A stretch of 64,000 bases of DNA from CAWEFA01 sp963851385 (GTDB lineage: Bacteria; Bacteroidota; Bacteroidia; Bacteroidales; DTGW01), in NCBI GenBank assembly GCA_963851385.1, contig CAWKPE010000033.1, positions 1 through 64,000 on the forward strand. Reading direction: 5' to 3'. Positions within the stretch are counted from its first letter, which is position 1, and each line of letters opens with the position of its first letter. The position numbers and the translations under genes are program-made. This document shows, one piece after another, positions 27,694 to 37,388 of this stretch. Under the pieces are notes generated by a model that ran no database searches, was not told the DNA's origin, and worked only from the letters and a program-made list of their open reading frames with translations.

Positions 27694-29085
27694 ATGAATT
27701 ACGACATCGTTATCATTGGCAGTGGACCCGGAGGTTACGTTGCTGCTATCAGAGCTTCTCAGCTTGGAAAAAAAGTTGCCATCATTGAAAAAAACGAATT
27801 AGGAGGAATTTGCTTGAACTGGGGATGCATTCCTACCAAAGCTCTTTTAAAAAGTGCCCAGGTTTTTGAATATGCAAAACATGCTTCCGATTTTGGTATT
27901 TCAATTGAAGGTAATGTAAATCCGGAGCTTTCAGCGATGGTTAAGCGAAGCCGTAACGTTGCAGAAGGAATGAGTAAAGGAGTACAATTTCTTCTTAAAA
28001 AAAATAAAATTGAAGTCATTAAAGGATTTGGAAAACTAATAAGTGCCAGTACAGTAGAAGTAACAGATGCAAATGGTAAAAAGCAGGAAGTTAGCACATC
28101 TCATATTATTCTGGCTACCGGTGCCCGTTCAAGAGAGCTGCCAAATTTAAAACAGGACGGCAAAAAGATTATCGGTTACCGGGAAGCAATGACCCTCAGC
28201 AAACTGCCCCAATCAATGGTTGTTGTTGGTTCGGGTGCTATTGGAAGCGAATTTGCCTGTTTCTTTAACTCTATAGGTACAAAAGTAACTTTGGTAGAAT
28301 TCATGCCAAATGTTGTTCCCATTGAAGATGAGGAAGTATCTAAGCAACTTGAACGCTCTTTTAAAAAAGCAGGAATAGAAGTTCTAACTAATTCAACCGT
28401 TAAGTCGGCTGATGTGAAAGGAAAACAATGTATAGTCAAAATAAAAACACCGACAGATGAAATTACTAAAGAAGTTGACATAGTACTTTCTTCAGTTGGA
28501 ATTACTGCTAACATTGAAAACATTGGTTTAGAAGAATTAGGAATAGAACTTGATAAAGGCAAAATAAAAGTTGATGAATTCTACCGGACCAATATAAATG
28601 GTATTTATGCCATTGGCGATATTATAAATACTCCCGCATTGGCACACGTAGCTTCAGCAGAAGGAATAACATGTGTTGAAAAAATTGCAGGTCTTAATCC
28701 TGAGCCAATAAAATATAACAGTATTCCGGGATGCACCTATACAACTCCTGAGATTGCTTCATTTGGATTCACTGAAAAGGCTGCCCGTGAAAATGGATAT
28801 GAAATTAAAATTGGTAAATTCCCTTACACTGCTTCCGGAAAAGCCAGCGCTTCAGGAAATAAAGACGGTTTTGTAAAACTTATTTTCGATGCCAAATATG
28901 GTGAACTTCTGGGAGCTCACTTGATTGGATTAAATGTTACCGAGTTGATAGCCGAATTGGTTGTTGCACATAACCTTGAAACTACCGGGCATGAACTTAT
29001 CAAATCTATCCACCCGCACCCGACAATGAGCGAAGCCATAATGGAAGCTGCTGCTGCTGCTTATGGGGAAGTTATTCACATTTGA
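27694..29085 (+). CDS. lpdA: Dihydrolipoyl dehydrogenase
   Basis: 463 residues. FAD-binding IIGSGPGGYVAA at the N-terminus, redox disulfide in GGICLNWGCIPTKA (C40/C45), NAD-binding GSGAIGSEFACFF, the FAD phosphate-side GIYAIGDI, and the C-terminal interface HPHPTMSEA with the catalytic His. It reoxidises dihydrolipoamide of 2-oxoacid dehydrogenases or the glycine cleavage system with NAD+ (EC 1.8.1.4). It stands alone; the E1/E2 partners are not in this window. The metal exporter ends 56 bp upstream on the same strand. Confidence 0.93.
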   Translation: MNYDIVIIGSGPGGYVAAIRASQLGKKVAIIEKNELGGICLNWGCIPTKALLKSAQVFEYAKHASDFGISIEGNVNPELSAMVKRSRNVAEGMSKGVQFLLKKNKIEVIKGFGKLISASTVEVTDANGKKQEVSTSHIILATGARSRELPNLKQDGKKIIGYREAMTLSKLPQSMVVVGSGAIGSEFACFFNSIGTKVTLVEFMPNVVPIEDEEVSKQLERSFKKAGIEVLTNSTVKSADVKGKQCIVKIKTPTDEITKEVDIVLSSVGITANIENIGLEELGIELDKGKIKVDEFYRTNINGIYAIGDIINTPALAHVASAEGITCVEKIAGLNPEPIKYNSIPGCTYTTPEIASFGFTEKAARENGYEIKIGKFPYTASGKASASGNKDGFVKLIFDAKYGELLGAHLIGLNVTELIAELVVAHNLETTGHELIKSIHPHPTMSEAIMEAAAAAYGEVIHI

Positions 29086-29161
29086 CAATGAGGCGATTTG
29101 CAAATGTGCAGATGAGAAAATTTTAAGATTCTAAATCAATGTCATTTAATTAAGGAACGAA

Positions 29162-29212
29162 ACACCCTTCGACAAGCGTTCGACTGAGCTCACGCCGAAG
29201 TCTCAGGGTGAC
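29162..29212. repeat. Second copy of the 51-bp palindromic repeat
   Basis: Identical to 25562-25612. It is followed at 29223-29234 by GGTCATATTGAG, the left half of the hairpin seen intact at 25623-25650. The matching right half, CTTGTCGAAGTATGACC, occurs only at 29690-29706, after the structured element at 29280-29610. About 450 bp therefore separate the two arms here. Confidence 0.9.
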
Positions 29213-29279
29213 AATAAAATGAGGTCATATTGAGACATAAAATATAAATAAAATTTACAATTTTAAAAAGAAGTGACAT

Positions 29280-29610
29280 TTTAATTTTGTAATTTACTTT
29301 TCTTTGTCTCCACACAAAGAAAAGGTAACAAAAGAAAAGTCACCACGAATGAAAAATTCATCCTAATCGTTGTGCCTAGATTTATCCCGCAAATCGATCC
29401 CGGATGAATTTCGCGCCATTCGTGGACGAACTTCCCACTAGGCTAGCTTTAATTTGCTCTTGTGCCACTTTCCCCTACCAGCTTTTTAAGCTGGAGGTGC
29501 GATGGCATGAAAATTTGGCGAGGGTGTGTAGGCTTTGCGGGTTGAAGCTTCAAATTTTCTTGATTTTTCGCTACCTTTTTATCAAGAAAAAGGTAGAGAA
29601 ATATAATTGA
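29280..29610. mobile_element. Non-coding structured element A (hairpin-ended, related to the cores of elements B and C)
   Basis: It begins with a hairpin TTTTCTTTGT / ACAAAGAAAA near 29298-29325 and ends with CTACCTTTTT / AAAAAGGTAG near 29571-29596. The interior shares GGCGAGGGTG..., GGTTGAAGCTTCA and TTTTCTTGAyTTTT phrases with elements B (38635-39037) and C (45583-45975), but the outer TIRs of B and C are absent. It carries no gene; open frames through it are spurious. It appears to interrupt a palindromic repeat (29162-29706). Confidence 0.6.
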
Positions 29611-29687
29611 AAAATAAACGAATCGTTATCAATATTAGATATTTAATTACTTAATTTTAAATAAAATAAGTATTTAATGTCATTAGC

Positions 29688-29745
29688 AGCTTGTCGAAGT
29701 ATGACCAATGATATAAAATTGCTTAACTAAACGATATTGGATTTT
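29688..29745. repeat. Detached right half of the palindromic repeat
   Basis: CTTGTCGAAGTATGACC and the following AT-rich 40 bp closely match 25636-25685. This marks the far side of the insertion carrying element A. From here to 29858 I see only a short octamer-type stretch (TTTGCACATTTGCACATC, about 29824-29841). Confidence 0.75.
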
Positions 29746-29858
29746 AAATTAGAATTTCTACAATAGAGTCAAAAATTAATTTTATTTTACATCAACATAT
29801 TTTCATAATTACACATTAATGCATTTGCACATTTGCACATCTGCATATTATCACTATA

Positions 29859-30053
29859 TTGAATCAACCATTACCTTGCTGGTGCGGACATGTTGTTTTA
29901 GGATCATCTTATGCTCTTTTCCCGGCGATATTTATTCCATTATTTTTTAGTATGAGAATAAAAGACGAAGAAATTATACTACAAAAAGATTTAAAAGGAT
30001 ATGATTTGTACATAAAGAAAGTAAAATATAGGATGATACCATTTATTTGGTAA
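29859..30053 (+). pseudogene. C-terminal remnant of an isoprenylcysteine carboxyl methyltransferase-like protein
   Basis: 64 codons ending in DLKGYDLYIKKVKYRMIPFIW, the typical C-terminus of ICMT/PEMT-like membrane methyltransferases (RxxDEExxLxxxLxGYxxYxxKVxYRLIPxIW), preceded by a single hydrophobic helix. The N-terminal catalytic helices are missing; upstream sequence is octamer repeat and AT-rich DNA. It is a fragment left at the edge of the accessory island rather than a working gene. Confidence 0.65.
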
Positions 30054-30172
30054 AAATATAAAAAACACTACTGAACATAACAATGGCTCATACACTCGAA
30101 CTTTTGTGAGGCATTATAAAAACGAACCGACAATTGCTTTTTTAATAATAAATAATAGAAAGGGTAAATAAA

Positions 30173-30361
30173 ATGAGAACTCAAAATTTGTTAGCTATGC
30201 CAACTGGCATTATACTAATGGCTATAGCAATAATAATGATTAAATTCTTTCCAGTTAATAATATGTTTGACTTTATAGAAGGCTTTTTGATAGGATTATC
30301 AATAGTATTAAACATCTTTTATATGTTTAATATTTCAAAAAAAAGTAAGAAAGAATCATAA
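30173..30361 (+). CDS. Small two-helix membrane protein
   Basis: 62 residues with two hydrophobic segments (about 8-26 and 33-52) and a basic C-terminal tail (KKSKKES). An AGAAAGGGT stretch lies 8-16 bp upstream of the ATG, a possible ribosome binding site. I do not recognise a family. The layout resembles small membrane proteins often found singly in accessory islands. It might be a cassette cargo, but no clear palindrome follows it. Confidence 0.45.
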   Translation: MRTQNLLAMPTGIILMAIAIIMIKFFPVNNMFDFIEGFLIGLSIVLNIFYMFNISKKSKKES

Positions 30362-30735
30362 TATAATTTTTATTGAAAACAGGATTTGATTAGTGTTTAT
30401 AATTCTATCCCACTTTAAGCGCGCACGATATTGTAAATAAGTTGTGCCCACTCACATTGCAACACATTCCGCCTTTGGCGTGAAACCCACACACGCTATC
30501 TCACAATCCAATGTTCTGCATAACAGCTGCAATTTCACAGCCGCTTTTATTACTTTAAACAAATAAAGTTATAACAGTTTTGAATTTATAGAAATTCAAA
30601 TTAAATTTAGCTTGGAAATGAAATAAGAAGAGATATCCAAATATAAATATTTTTTGATATCTCAGTTATTTCGCGGGTTTGCGAGTGCAAACTCAAAACT
30701 TTATAATAAAGATAGAGATAATAGTCTCTACTTGG
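30362..30735. other. Intergenic region with weak palindromes only
   Basis: No gene seen. Contains GC-richer stretches (30415-30545) with TTCCGCC/GGCGTGAA and CAGCTG, ending in a CTGCATAACAGC phrase. These may be a decayed palindrome like those at 32051-32184, but I could not pair two long arms. Confidence 0.4.
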
Positions 30736-32042
30736 ATGTTTGGCAGTAATAATACAAATATGACAACAGACGAGATAAAAGTTAAATTTGAGAATTTTCT
30801 AAAAAGCAATCCTAATTTTGATCTTATTCTAAGAAAAAATCGAAGTTTAGTAGCTGAGAATTTTGCTTCAGCTAATTATTGGTTTGAATACAAGCATGAT
30901 GATATCAAATATTTAGGAGAGCCAATCATCGATGATACAACAAATTCTAAAGGAGAATTTTATCACATTTATATTACTGATTTTAGATTTACGGGATATT
31001 TATGCTATTCGGATGCATCTCACACCGACACAAAAACACCAATCGTTATAAATGCTACATTGAGACTCTGCAAGCAGCCAGATCGAGATATAGATAATTT
31101 TTCATATTTTTCAAATCTTATTGAAGTTTGGGATTACAATCAAAAACTCTTAAACCTGAGTTATTTTAAAGCGGCAAAGAAACTTATTGGATTGGATTTT
31201 TTGCCCTATGATTACGGTATGTATAGTCAAACTCAATCGAAAATTGATAATTCCTTGACAAATCATGATAAGCAATCTCATGTAACTTCTCATTATTATT
31301 TACTGGAAATAGCCGAATCCTATGAAAGAATAAAACATTTGCTTTCAATGGTACTTATGAGTGCTGATTATGCAAATCAATATACTTTAAAAAAAAGAGA
31401 TGCACCTCCAGTCTATAATTCGCCTGCAATGTATGAGATTAATGAAAACTTTCATTTATATGATAGATATTATTTATTATATTCAGAACTAACAATTGAA
31501 TCATTATATAAATATTGGGAAAGGATTGGTTTTTGTTTATTTCAATTCTTAAAACCTTTACCCATAAAAAAGGTAAACTTTCTTTTTTTAAATACAGAAA
31601 AGAAAACAATAAATTAAGTTTTATACTATTTGAATATTTAAAGTCTCCAATGGCAAAGATCGATGATAATAATTTGTCATTATTGAGATTAATTAAGGAA
31701 TTAAATAGAGATAAAGCTAATAATGTATGCGTACAAAATGAGCATTTTGATTGGTTTGTGGATTTTGTTTTAACCAAAAATTCCAGTTTTGACAAACTAC
31801 TAAAATATAGACACCCTTTAATACATTATAAAATTGAAGCAAAAACTGGAAAAGGAATAGGGAGTTTGATTGCAACGGTATTAAATACATGGTCTGATAA
31901 TTTATTTGATAAGGAAAAATTGAAGTCCATAGAAAAGGAGAACGAAAAAATTAAGTTATTTTTGATAGAGCAATTTGATAAATGTAAACTTGGTTATGAG
32001 CATATGATTGAACTGATTAAAAAATTGCCTGATAAAAAATAA
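30736..32042 (+). pseudogene. HEPN (Cthe_2314-type) protein, one frameshift
   Basis: Two frames join into one protein of about 435 residues. Frame one (start ATG 30736 or 30760; a TTG at 30679 is also open) ends after the helix SELTIESLYKYWERIGFCLFQFL. Frame two continues GKLSFFKYRKENNKLSF... to KYRHPLIHYK near the C-terminus. The RX4H core RHPLIHY and the long helical context fit HEPN_Cthe2314, a predicted RNase-like domain. Continuity is restored by adding one A to the A6 run at 31566-31571. First plus-strand gene of the island, followed 9 bp after its stop by a long palindrome. Either a read error or a recent loss. Confidence 0.55.
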
Positions 32043-32050
32043 TTACTACT

Positions 32051-32184
32051 GCCAACACGCGCTCATAAGCAATGGCGGGGTTTATACGGTTATTTAGTTT
32101 TTAATCCCGCATCAAGTTTTGGTGTATTTTGATAGTGAAGCTCTCCGAAACCCGCCACATGCTCATAGCGCAAAACGTTTGGGC
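32051..32184 (+). repeat. attC-like imperfect palindrome P1
   Basis: 134 bp. Left arm GCCAACACGCGCTCATAAGC then GGCGGGGTTT (to 32083) faces right arm AAACCCGCCACATGCTCATA then GCGCAAAACGTTTGGGC (32149-32184). It begins 9 bp after a plus-strand stop codon and ends 68 bp before the next start. The arms are long and imperfect with offset bulges, and the 3' end is AACGTTTGGGC. This resembles an integron attC (R'' ... R' with GTT), although the canonical RYYYAAC/GTTRRRY boxes are only partly matched. Its loop region is very similar to that of P3. Confidence 0.55.
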
Positions 32185-32251
32185 GTCATGGTTAAAGGTT
32201 GCTCATACATGTAACTTAAGGACTTGAATAAAAATTTTGTACATTTGAAAA

Positions 32252-32656
32252 ATGGAACAAAAGGATTTTGATAAAGATAAGCTGATAAAGTATTGGTCTG
32301 ACAGTTCAGATGATGACTTCGAAACAATGATTGCTATGTTTGAAAAGAAAAAATTCAATTGGGCACTATTTGTTGGTCATTTAATGATTGAAAAATTATT
32401 AAAAGCACTGTACGTAAAGACAAATAATGACTATCCACCTTTTATCCATAATCTATTGCGACTTGCAGAAAAATGTGATTTGGAATTAACTGATGACCAA
32501 AGGTTGTTTTTTGTGACAGTAACAGCTTTTAATATTAATGCGCGATATGACGATTATAAAATGAGTTTTCAGCAAAAATGCACCCTTGAATTTACAGCAA
32601 CTTGGATTGAAAACCTTAAAATTAACAGAAAATGGATAAAAAAACTGATAATATAA
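32252..32656 (+). CDS. HEPN-domain protein of a HEPN/MNT pair
   Basis: 134 residues. Helical HEPN protein of the PF05168 type: DDDFETMIAMFEKKKFNWALFVGHLMIEKLLKAL, IHNLLRLAEKC and the NARYDDYK motif near residue 95. The canonical RX4-6H RNase motif is not evident, so it may be a substrate- or nucleotide-binding HEPN rather than an active RNase. It overlaps the downstream nucleotidyltransferase gene by 25 bp, HEPN first, the reverse of the MntA-HepT order at 21818-22445. Sits between palindromes P1 and P2. Confidence 0.8.
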   Translation: MEQKDFDKDKLIKYWSDSSDDDFETMIAMFEKKKFNWALFVGHLMIEKLLKALYVKTNNDYPPFIHNLLRLAEKCDLELTDDQRLFFVTVTAFNINARYDDYKMSFQQKCTLEFTATWIENLKINRKWIKKLII

Positions 32657-32973
32657 TTAGGCAATATATTTTAACCGTTGCAAATCAAACGCCAGGATTT
32701 GTAACTGCTTATTTATTCGGTTCATTTGCTAAAAACAAACAAAGGCCAGAAAGTGATATTGATATTGCATTGATTATTGATAATCTCAAGGATTCTGACA
32801 AATTTGATATTCAAGTTCAATTAATGTTATTAGCCTCCAAGTTTGATTCAAGGATTGAACCGCATCCATTATCCAAGCAGGATTTGATTTCTGATAATCC
32901 ATTTGTTCATGAAATAAAAAAAACTGGGATTGAAATAATACAAAAAACCACGAATGCCCAACATGCGCTATAG
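32632..32973 (+). CDS. MNT-type nucleotidyltransferase of a HEPN/MNT pair
   Basis: 113 residues. Nucleotidyltransferase signature YLFGSFAKNKQRPESDIDIAL (G30-S31, D42, D44). Likely antitoxin or regulator of the HEPN protein it overlaps. The stop codon (TAG, 32971-32973) lies inside the left arm of palindrome P2, an arrangement seen in integron cassettes, where attC often reaches into the gene end. Confidence 0.82.
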   Translation: MDKKTDNIIRQYILTVANQTPGFVTAYLFGSFAKNKQRPESDIDIALIIDNLKDSDKFDIQVQLMLLASKFDSRIEPHPLSKQDLISDNPFVHEIKKTGIEIIQKTTNAQHAL

Positions 32974-33086
32974 TTAATTGCCGTTTCAGTGAAGGTTTCA
33001 AGGTTTTAGCTCTTATTAAAGTTCAGTCTAGCTTGATAGGAAGGTGCTTTGAAATTGGCAACTAACCATAGCGCCAACGTTTGGCC
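32956..33086 (+). repeat. attC-like imperfect palindrome P2
   Basis: 131 bp. Left arm GCCCAACATGCGCTATAGTT (32956-32975) continuing AATTGCCGTTTCA; right arm TGAAATTGGCAACTAACCAT (from 33049) continuing AGCGCCAACGTTTGGCC (to 33086). The inner arms pair over about 24 bp with a few mismatches. GCCCAAC fits the RYYYAAC box and the right end AACGTTTGGCC is the R' counterpart, one base off GTTRRRY. The best attC candidate in the series. Confidence 0.6.
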
Positions 33087-33241
33087 ACAATTAAAAAATA
33101 CCCTTATTCCGAAGGCATCTGGATTTTTTAATTTATATAATAGTGATATTAAATTTATTTTACTTTTGTTGCTTTGGATAATTATTTCTATTAGTAAATT
33201 TGAAATGCTAATAAAAAAATTAATAAAATTAGGATAACATA

Positions 33242-34782
33242 GTGAAGACGTTAGGTTTGACTTTTATCGCAATATATTCTTTTATCTTTTCCAGTTATTC
33301 ACAAAATAATACTGATTCTTTAATCCGTTTTTCAGATTTGAGATTTCATTCAGATTTTGAAAAAAAGCATTTTGCAATTTTATTAATAATAGAAAAGACA
33401 CTTTTAATTTATTTCTTGCTATAGATGAAAACATGACGAATGAAATAGCAAATAATTATTTTGCATTATTAAGAAATAGCTTAGATGAATTAATAAGGGA
33501 AAATATTCTAAATAAGAAGACAAATAAGAGAATTAAAGTTGCTTATTCTAGTGTTCATAAGCGATTTCTAAAAAAGTACAACGATAATGAATATTTCCCT
33601 ATTATTTTTCAGGTTGGCACATACAATTGCGTGTCTGCTACAATGTTATATTCATTGGTTTTTGATGAACTTAAAATTCCATATAAAGTTATGGCTTCAC
33701 CTAGTCATGTTTATCTGACTGCAAACCCAGGTCCTAATTCAATCGTAATAGAAACAACAAATCCGAGTTTTGAAAATACAATCTTTAATGGAGATTTTAA
33801 ACGTCAATATGCTGATTATTTACGCACCTCTAAATTGATTAGTGAAGATGAATACAAAAATAAATCAACTGAAGAAATATTTGAACAAAAATTTAAAGAA
33901 GTAAAAGAAGCAAGTTTTTATAATCTTGCTGGTTTTCAATATTACAATAAAGCTTTAACTAAATTACAAAATAATGATATTGAAAATGGCCTTAAATTGT
34001 TTCAAAAAGCTTATTTCTTTTATCCTGATCAGCAGGTTAAAACATTGCTATATACAAGCTTATTATATGAAATTTCAAAATGCGATTTTGATAATATTTC
34101 GGATATTGATTATTTATCACAATTTTCAAGATTTGAAAATGTTGATTCTAAAAATATAATAGGAATTTTCAATAATATCATTTCACATTTTCTTCAATAT
34201 ACTGATAAGGAAACACATTGTGATTCATTATATCAAAGATTTGTATCTCACATTTCGGATAAAAGATTAAAAGAGGAAATTAGTTTTTCCTATAATATGC
34301 AAATGAGTTATAGATATAGTAATTCAGACAAAGTTGAGAAATATGTTATAAAAGCACTTGAGATTAAAGGAAACTATAATGATGCAAATATTATTTTTGA
34401 AAATTATCTTAGTAAAAAATTATTTAATATATCAAATCCATTTGCATTATTGGATTCTGTTAATGCACTTGAATTAAAATATAATTTTAGCGTAATAGCG
34501 CCAAAATTGGCGTATCATAAATTAATTGCCTTATTAAAAATTGCTAATGAATTATATGAGCAAAAAAAGATAGCTGCTGGTGATAAATATTTGCTGGAAT
34601 TTGAAAATTCGTATACTATACCAAATAATGACGGATTTCTTCGCGTTATGATTGAACAAGCATACAATAAAGCTGCTAGTTATTATTATAATATTGGTAA
34701 TATGTCAAAATCAAAAAATTATGCAAATAGAGGGTTGAAATATATACCAGATAGTCACATTTTGAAAACCTTTTTAGAATAA
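33242..34782 (+). pseudogene. Transglutaminase-like/TPR protein, one frameshift
   Basis: Two frames join. The first (GTG start at 33242) has a signal peptide (ending SSYSQN) and FEKKHFAILLIIEK; the second runs from about 33397 to 34782. Adding one A to the A4 run at 33393-33396 would give a continuous IEKDTFNLFLAIDENMTNEI and one protein of about 513 residues. It has a transglutaminase-like core (C in YNCVSATMLY, H in PSHVYL, acidic residue in VIETTNP) followed by about 330 residues of helical repeats, including FYNLAGFQYYNKALTKLQNND (TPR-like). Probably secreted. Function unknown. Follows P2 by 155 bp and precedes P3 by 9 bp. Confidence 0.55.
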
Positions 34783-34791
34783 TAAAAACGA

Positions 34792-34926
34792 GCCACAACA
34801 CGCGCTCATAAGAATGGCGGGGTTTATACAGTTATTTAGCTTTCAATCTCGCATCAAGTTTTGGTGCAATTTGATAGAGCAGCGCTCCGAAACCCGATAC
34901 ATGCTCAAAGCGCAAAACGTTTACCC
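34792..34926 (+). repeat. attC-like imperfect palindrome P3
   Basis: 135 bp. Left arm CACGCGCTCATAAGAATGGC (34799-34818) and GGGGTTT; right arm AAACCCGATACATGCTCAAA (34890-34909) and GCGCAAAACGTTTACCC. The loop is about 85 percent identical by eye to that of P1, so P1 and P3 are copies of one element type. It begins 9 bp after a stop and ends only 12 bp before the next start codon. Confidence 0.55.
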
Positions 34927-34938
34927 AACATTTAAAAA

Positions 34939-35721
34939 ATGAGAATTATTTTATTATTGGGACTTATTTTAATTGCCTTATTATCTTGTACAAAACAAAA
35001 AGGGGAGTATAAGATTAATGATAAAGTAACAGACTTTAATGGAACTCCAATCGACAGTGCTACAATAAAGCTAATGAACGAAAAATTTAAAACTGTATAT
35101 GAAACATTATCGGATAAAAAAGGAAATTATTCGATGAAAGTAAAGGAAGGAAATTATTACTGTCTATATGCAATCAAATCGCGTGATTATAGGGTAAGTA
35201 AGCTTGAGTACTGGAACTGGAATGTTCCTGTTCATAAAAATATGACCATTAACCCGCAGTACGATAAAATGGAAATATATGGCATTAATGTATTTGAACC
35301 ACAAGTATCCCCACAAGAAACTTATATGATATATTTCAGACCGATGAGTTTATACAAATCTCTTAAAATCGTATCAGAACAAAAAATTGGAAAAAAGGCA
35401 TTTAAGGAAGCAGAGCGCACAGAAGAAATATTAAACAAGTCCGACAAACTAATTAATATTTCGCCTGACAGCATTGCTTCAGATGAATTGAAGATAGAAA
35501 TAAATGGAATAAAATCAAAAATAGTAGGAATTAATAAAATAACAGAATACGCTAGAGGATTCTTAATGTATGGTTATTGTGTACAAGTATTAAAACCTGA
35601 GCAAAATGACAAGTCACGATTAGAATATGATTTGATTTCTATTACACTAAATTCTGTTACAACTGGAGAGATTGGAAAAGGTGAGGCTTTTGTAAAAAGA
35701 CAAATAAAAAACGTTTGGTAA
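34939..35721 (+). CDS. Lipoprotein with carboxypeptidase-regulatory-like domain
   Basis: 260 residues. Lipoprotein leader with lipobox ALLSC (Cys about 17). Residues about 25-85 (VTDFNGTPIDSATIKLM...DKKGNYSMKVKEGNYYC) form a CarboxypepD_reg/Cna-B-like beta fold; the remaining about 170 residues are unfamiliar. Probably anchored in the outer or inner membrane facing the periplasm. Cassette-like position between P3 and a half palindrome starting at its stop codon. Confidence 0.65.
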   Translation: MRIILLLGLILIALLSCTKQKGEYKINDKVTDFNGTPIDSATIKLMNEKFKTVYETLSDKKGNYSMKVKEGNYYCLYAIKSRDYRVSKLEYWNWNVPVHKNMTINPQYDKMEIYGINVFEPQVSPQETYMIYFRPMSLYKSLKIVSEQKIGKKAFKEAERTEEILNKSDKLINISPDSIASDELKIEINGIKSKIVGINKITEYARGFLMYGYCVQVLKPEQNDKSRLEYDLISITLNSVTTGEIGKGEAFVKRQIKNVW

Positions 35722-36063
35722 TATGCGGTCATAAAACATTGGTGTTTCAGTGGTTTTCAAAGTTTGCCCCATGCTCATGCAGACATGTTGTCCGAGCGCT
35801 CTTTTACACGCTGCACTTTCTTTATTTGGCATTTGCCCTAAACCCGCTCGCAACTTGCCTGACAACAGTCAGGTTTAATGAAGTGCAATCCGTGCCTTTG
35901 ATTCAATCTGGTTTTATTTAATATCAGTATGTAGTTTTTAAAACAAAACCCCGCATCCACAAGATTCAATTTCTCGATCCTAAGATGCGATTTCTCGTTC
36001 CCAAGATTCAATTTCTCAATCCTAAAACTTTCTTGCTCTTAAGACCCGATTTCTCACTTCACG
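35722..36063. repeat. Half palindrome plus composite repeat with a 21-bp tandem array (copy 1)
   Basis: 35722-35771 resembles the left half of P2 (GTTTCAGTG...TTCAA.GTTT). From about 35772 a composite begins that recurs at 38300: CATGCTCATGCAGACATGTTGTCC-like, then an AT-rich join and GTTTTATTTAATATCAGTAT (35911-35930) leading to CAAAACCCCGCAT. It ends in tandem 21-mers AAGATTCAATTTCTCGATCC(T) at 35961, 35982 and 36003, with decayed units to 36063. The remaining 36064-36421 holds a short hairpin ATATGGTGC/GCACTATAT (36292-36317) and an AACGTT; no gene seen. Confidence 0.65.
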
Positions 36064-36421
36064 AGATAGATTTTCTTTGTTACATGATTATGTTGGCTCG
36101 ATTGAGGTTAGTCCCTGCACACTCACCCCTTCGGCTGTCAGGCACATTGCGTTTTGCTCTCACACAGGAATCCACCCTAAAAAACGCAAAGAGCCTTCCA
36201 GCCCTTCACCCTTCAACCATGCGGATTGAGACATTTGTACATCTAATAAACATTGATTAGATTTGATAAAAAAGCCAGCAGGTAACATAGTATATGGTGC
36301 ATTAACACGCACTATATATTTGAACGTTTTTTGTGCAACTACAAGAAAAGAACATCCACAATGATGATTTTTATATAATGAGCAAATAAAGTACATTTAA
36401 TAATTAAAATTCAAAGGTATA

Positions 36422-37372
36422 ATGACAAGCAAATTTATTCAAACAAAAAGAAACGAAAGAATATTAATTATTGGTGCAGGAGTTAATGGCTCAGTCTGTG
36501 CAGAAGCTCTGCATAAATCGGGAACTAATGTAACAGTTCTGGCCCGTGGAAAGCGTTATGAGAATATTAAGAATAACGGGATTATTTTTGAAAACCCTGT
36601 AAACCACCAGCAAAATATTATAAAAGTTCCAGTTATCAGTTCCCTGGAGCCAGAAGATATTTATAATTATATACTTGTTGTCATCCGAAGTAATCAAGTT
36701 TCTGAATTATTGCCCATATTGGCAGCAAATAAATCGCCTAATGTTGTTTTCATGTTCAACAATCTGTGTGTTTCTGATGAATATGTCCGTGTGCTTGGCA
36801 AAGAGCGCATTATGTTGGGTTTTGTTTTTGGAGTTGGAAACTGCGATGGAAATATTGTTTATACAAACTCAAAAAGGCGTCTCAGAGGAGTTCCTTTTGG
36901 GGAAATTGATGGTAAATTAACTTCAAGGCTGATCCAACTTGTGGAATTATTCCAACATGCGGAACTTGATGCAAAAGCATCACTTCATGTTGTCGATTAT
37001 CTTGTATTTCATGCATCGTTTGTCGTAATTTTAGCATGCACTCATATTAAAAATACTGGTAATAAAAAGGCTATCACTGCGGACATTGGGCTGATGGCGG
37101 ACGCATTGCGTGAGATGTTTACGGTATTAAAAACTCTTGGATACAAGATTACCCCTTTTTCATATAAGATATATTTTTCTATGCCTCGTTTTATGTTGAC
37201 AACTATGTTGAGAATATTTGTTAACACCAAAATATGGGATATATTTTTTACAGATTTGGCCATGCCCCAAACAACTAATGAGATGCTTCAAATAGCCAAG
37301 GAATTAAAGGGTTTAGTTGTAAAGTCGGGTCTTTCGGCTCCAGCTATGAATAAAATATTGAGTATCCAATAA
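36422..37372 (+). CDS. Ketopantoate reductase-like (ApbA/PanE) oxidoreductase
   Basis: 316 residues. N-terminal Rossmann nucleotide site RILIIGAGVNGSVCAEAL, the VLARGKRYENIKNNGI segment and the helical C-terminal ApbA_C-type domain. The family usually reduces 2-dehydropantoate with NADPH in pantothenate synthesis, but divergent members such as this one are often annotated only as 2-dehydropantoate 2-reductase family, and the expected catalytic Lys/Glu positions are not clear to me. As a solitary gene between palindromes it may be cassette cargo rather than the pathway enzyme. Confidence 0.7.
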   Translation: MTSKFIQTKRNERILIIGAGVNGSVCAEALHKSGTNVTVLARGKRYENIKNNGIIFENPVNHQQNIIKVPVISSLEPEDIYNYILVVIRSNQVSELLPILAANKSPNVVFMFNNLCVSDEYVRVLGKERIMLGFVFGVGNCDGNIVYTNSKRRLRGVPFGEIDGKLTSRLIQLVELFQHAELDAKASLHVVDYLVFHASFVVILACTHIKNTGNKKAITADIGLMADALREMFTVLKTLGYKITPFSYKIYFSMPRFMLTTMLRIFVNTKIWDIFFTDLAMPQTTNEMLQIAKELKGLVVKSGLSAPAMNKILSIQ

Positions 37373-37388
37373 TTACTATAACGTAGCT

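Noticed and set aside
29404..29610. 68-codon open frame inside element A
   Set aside because: Lies within the structured repeat, has no conserved counterpart in elements B and C, and reads through the terminal hairpin.
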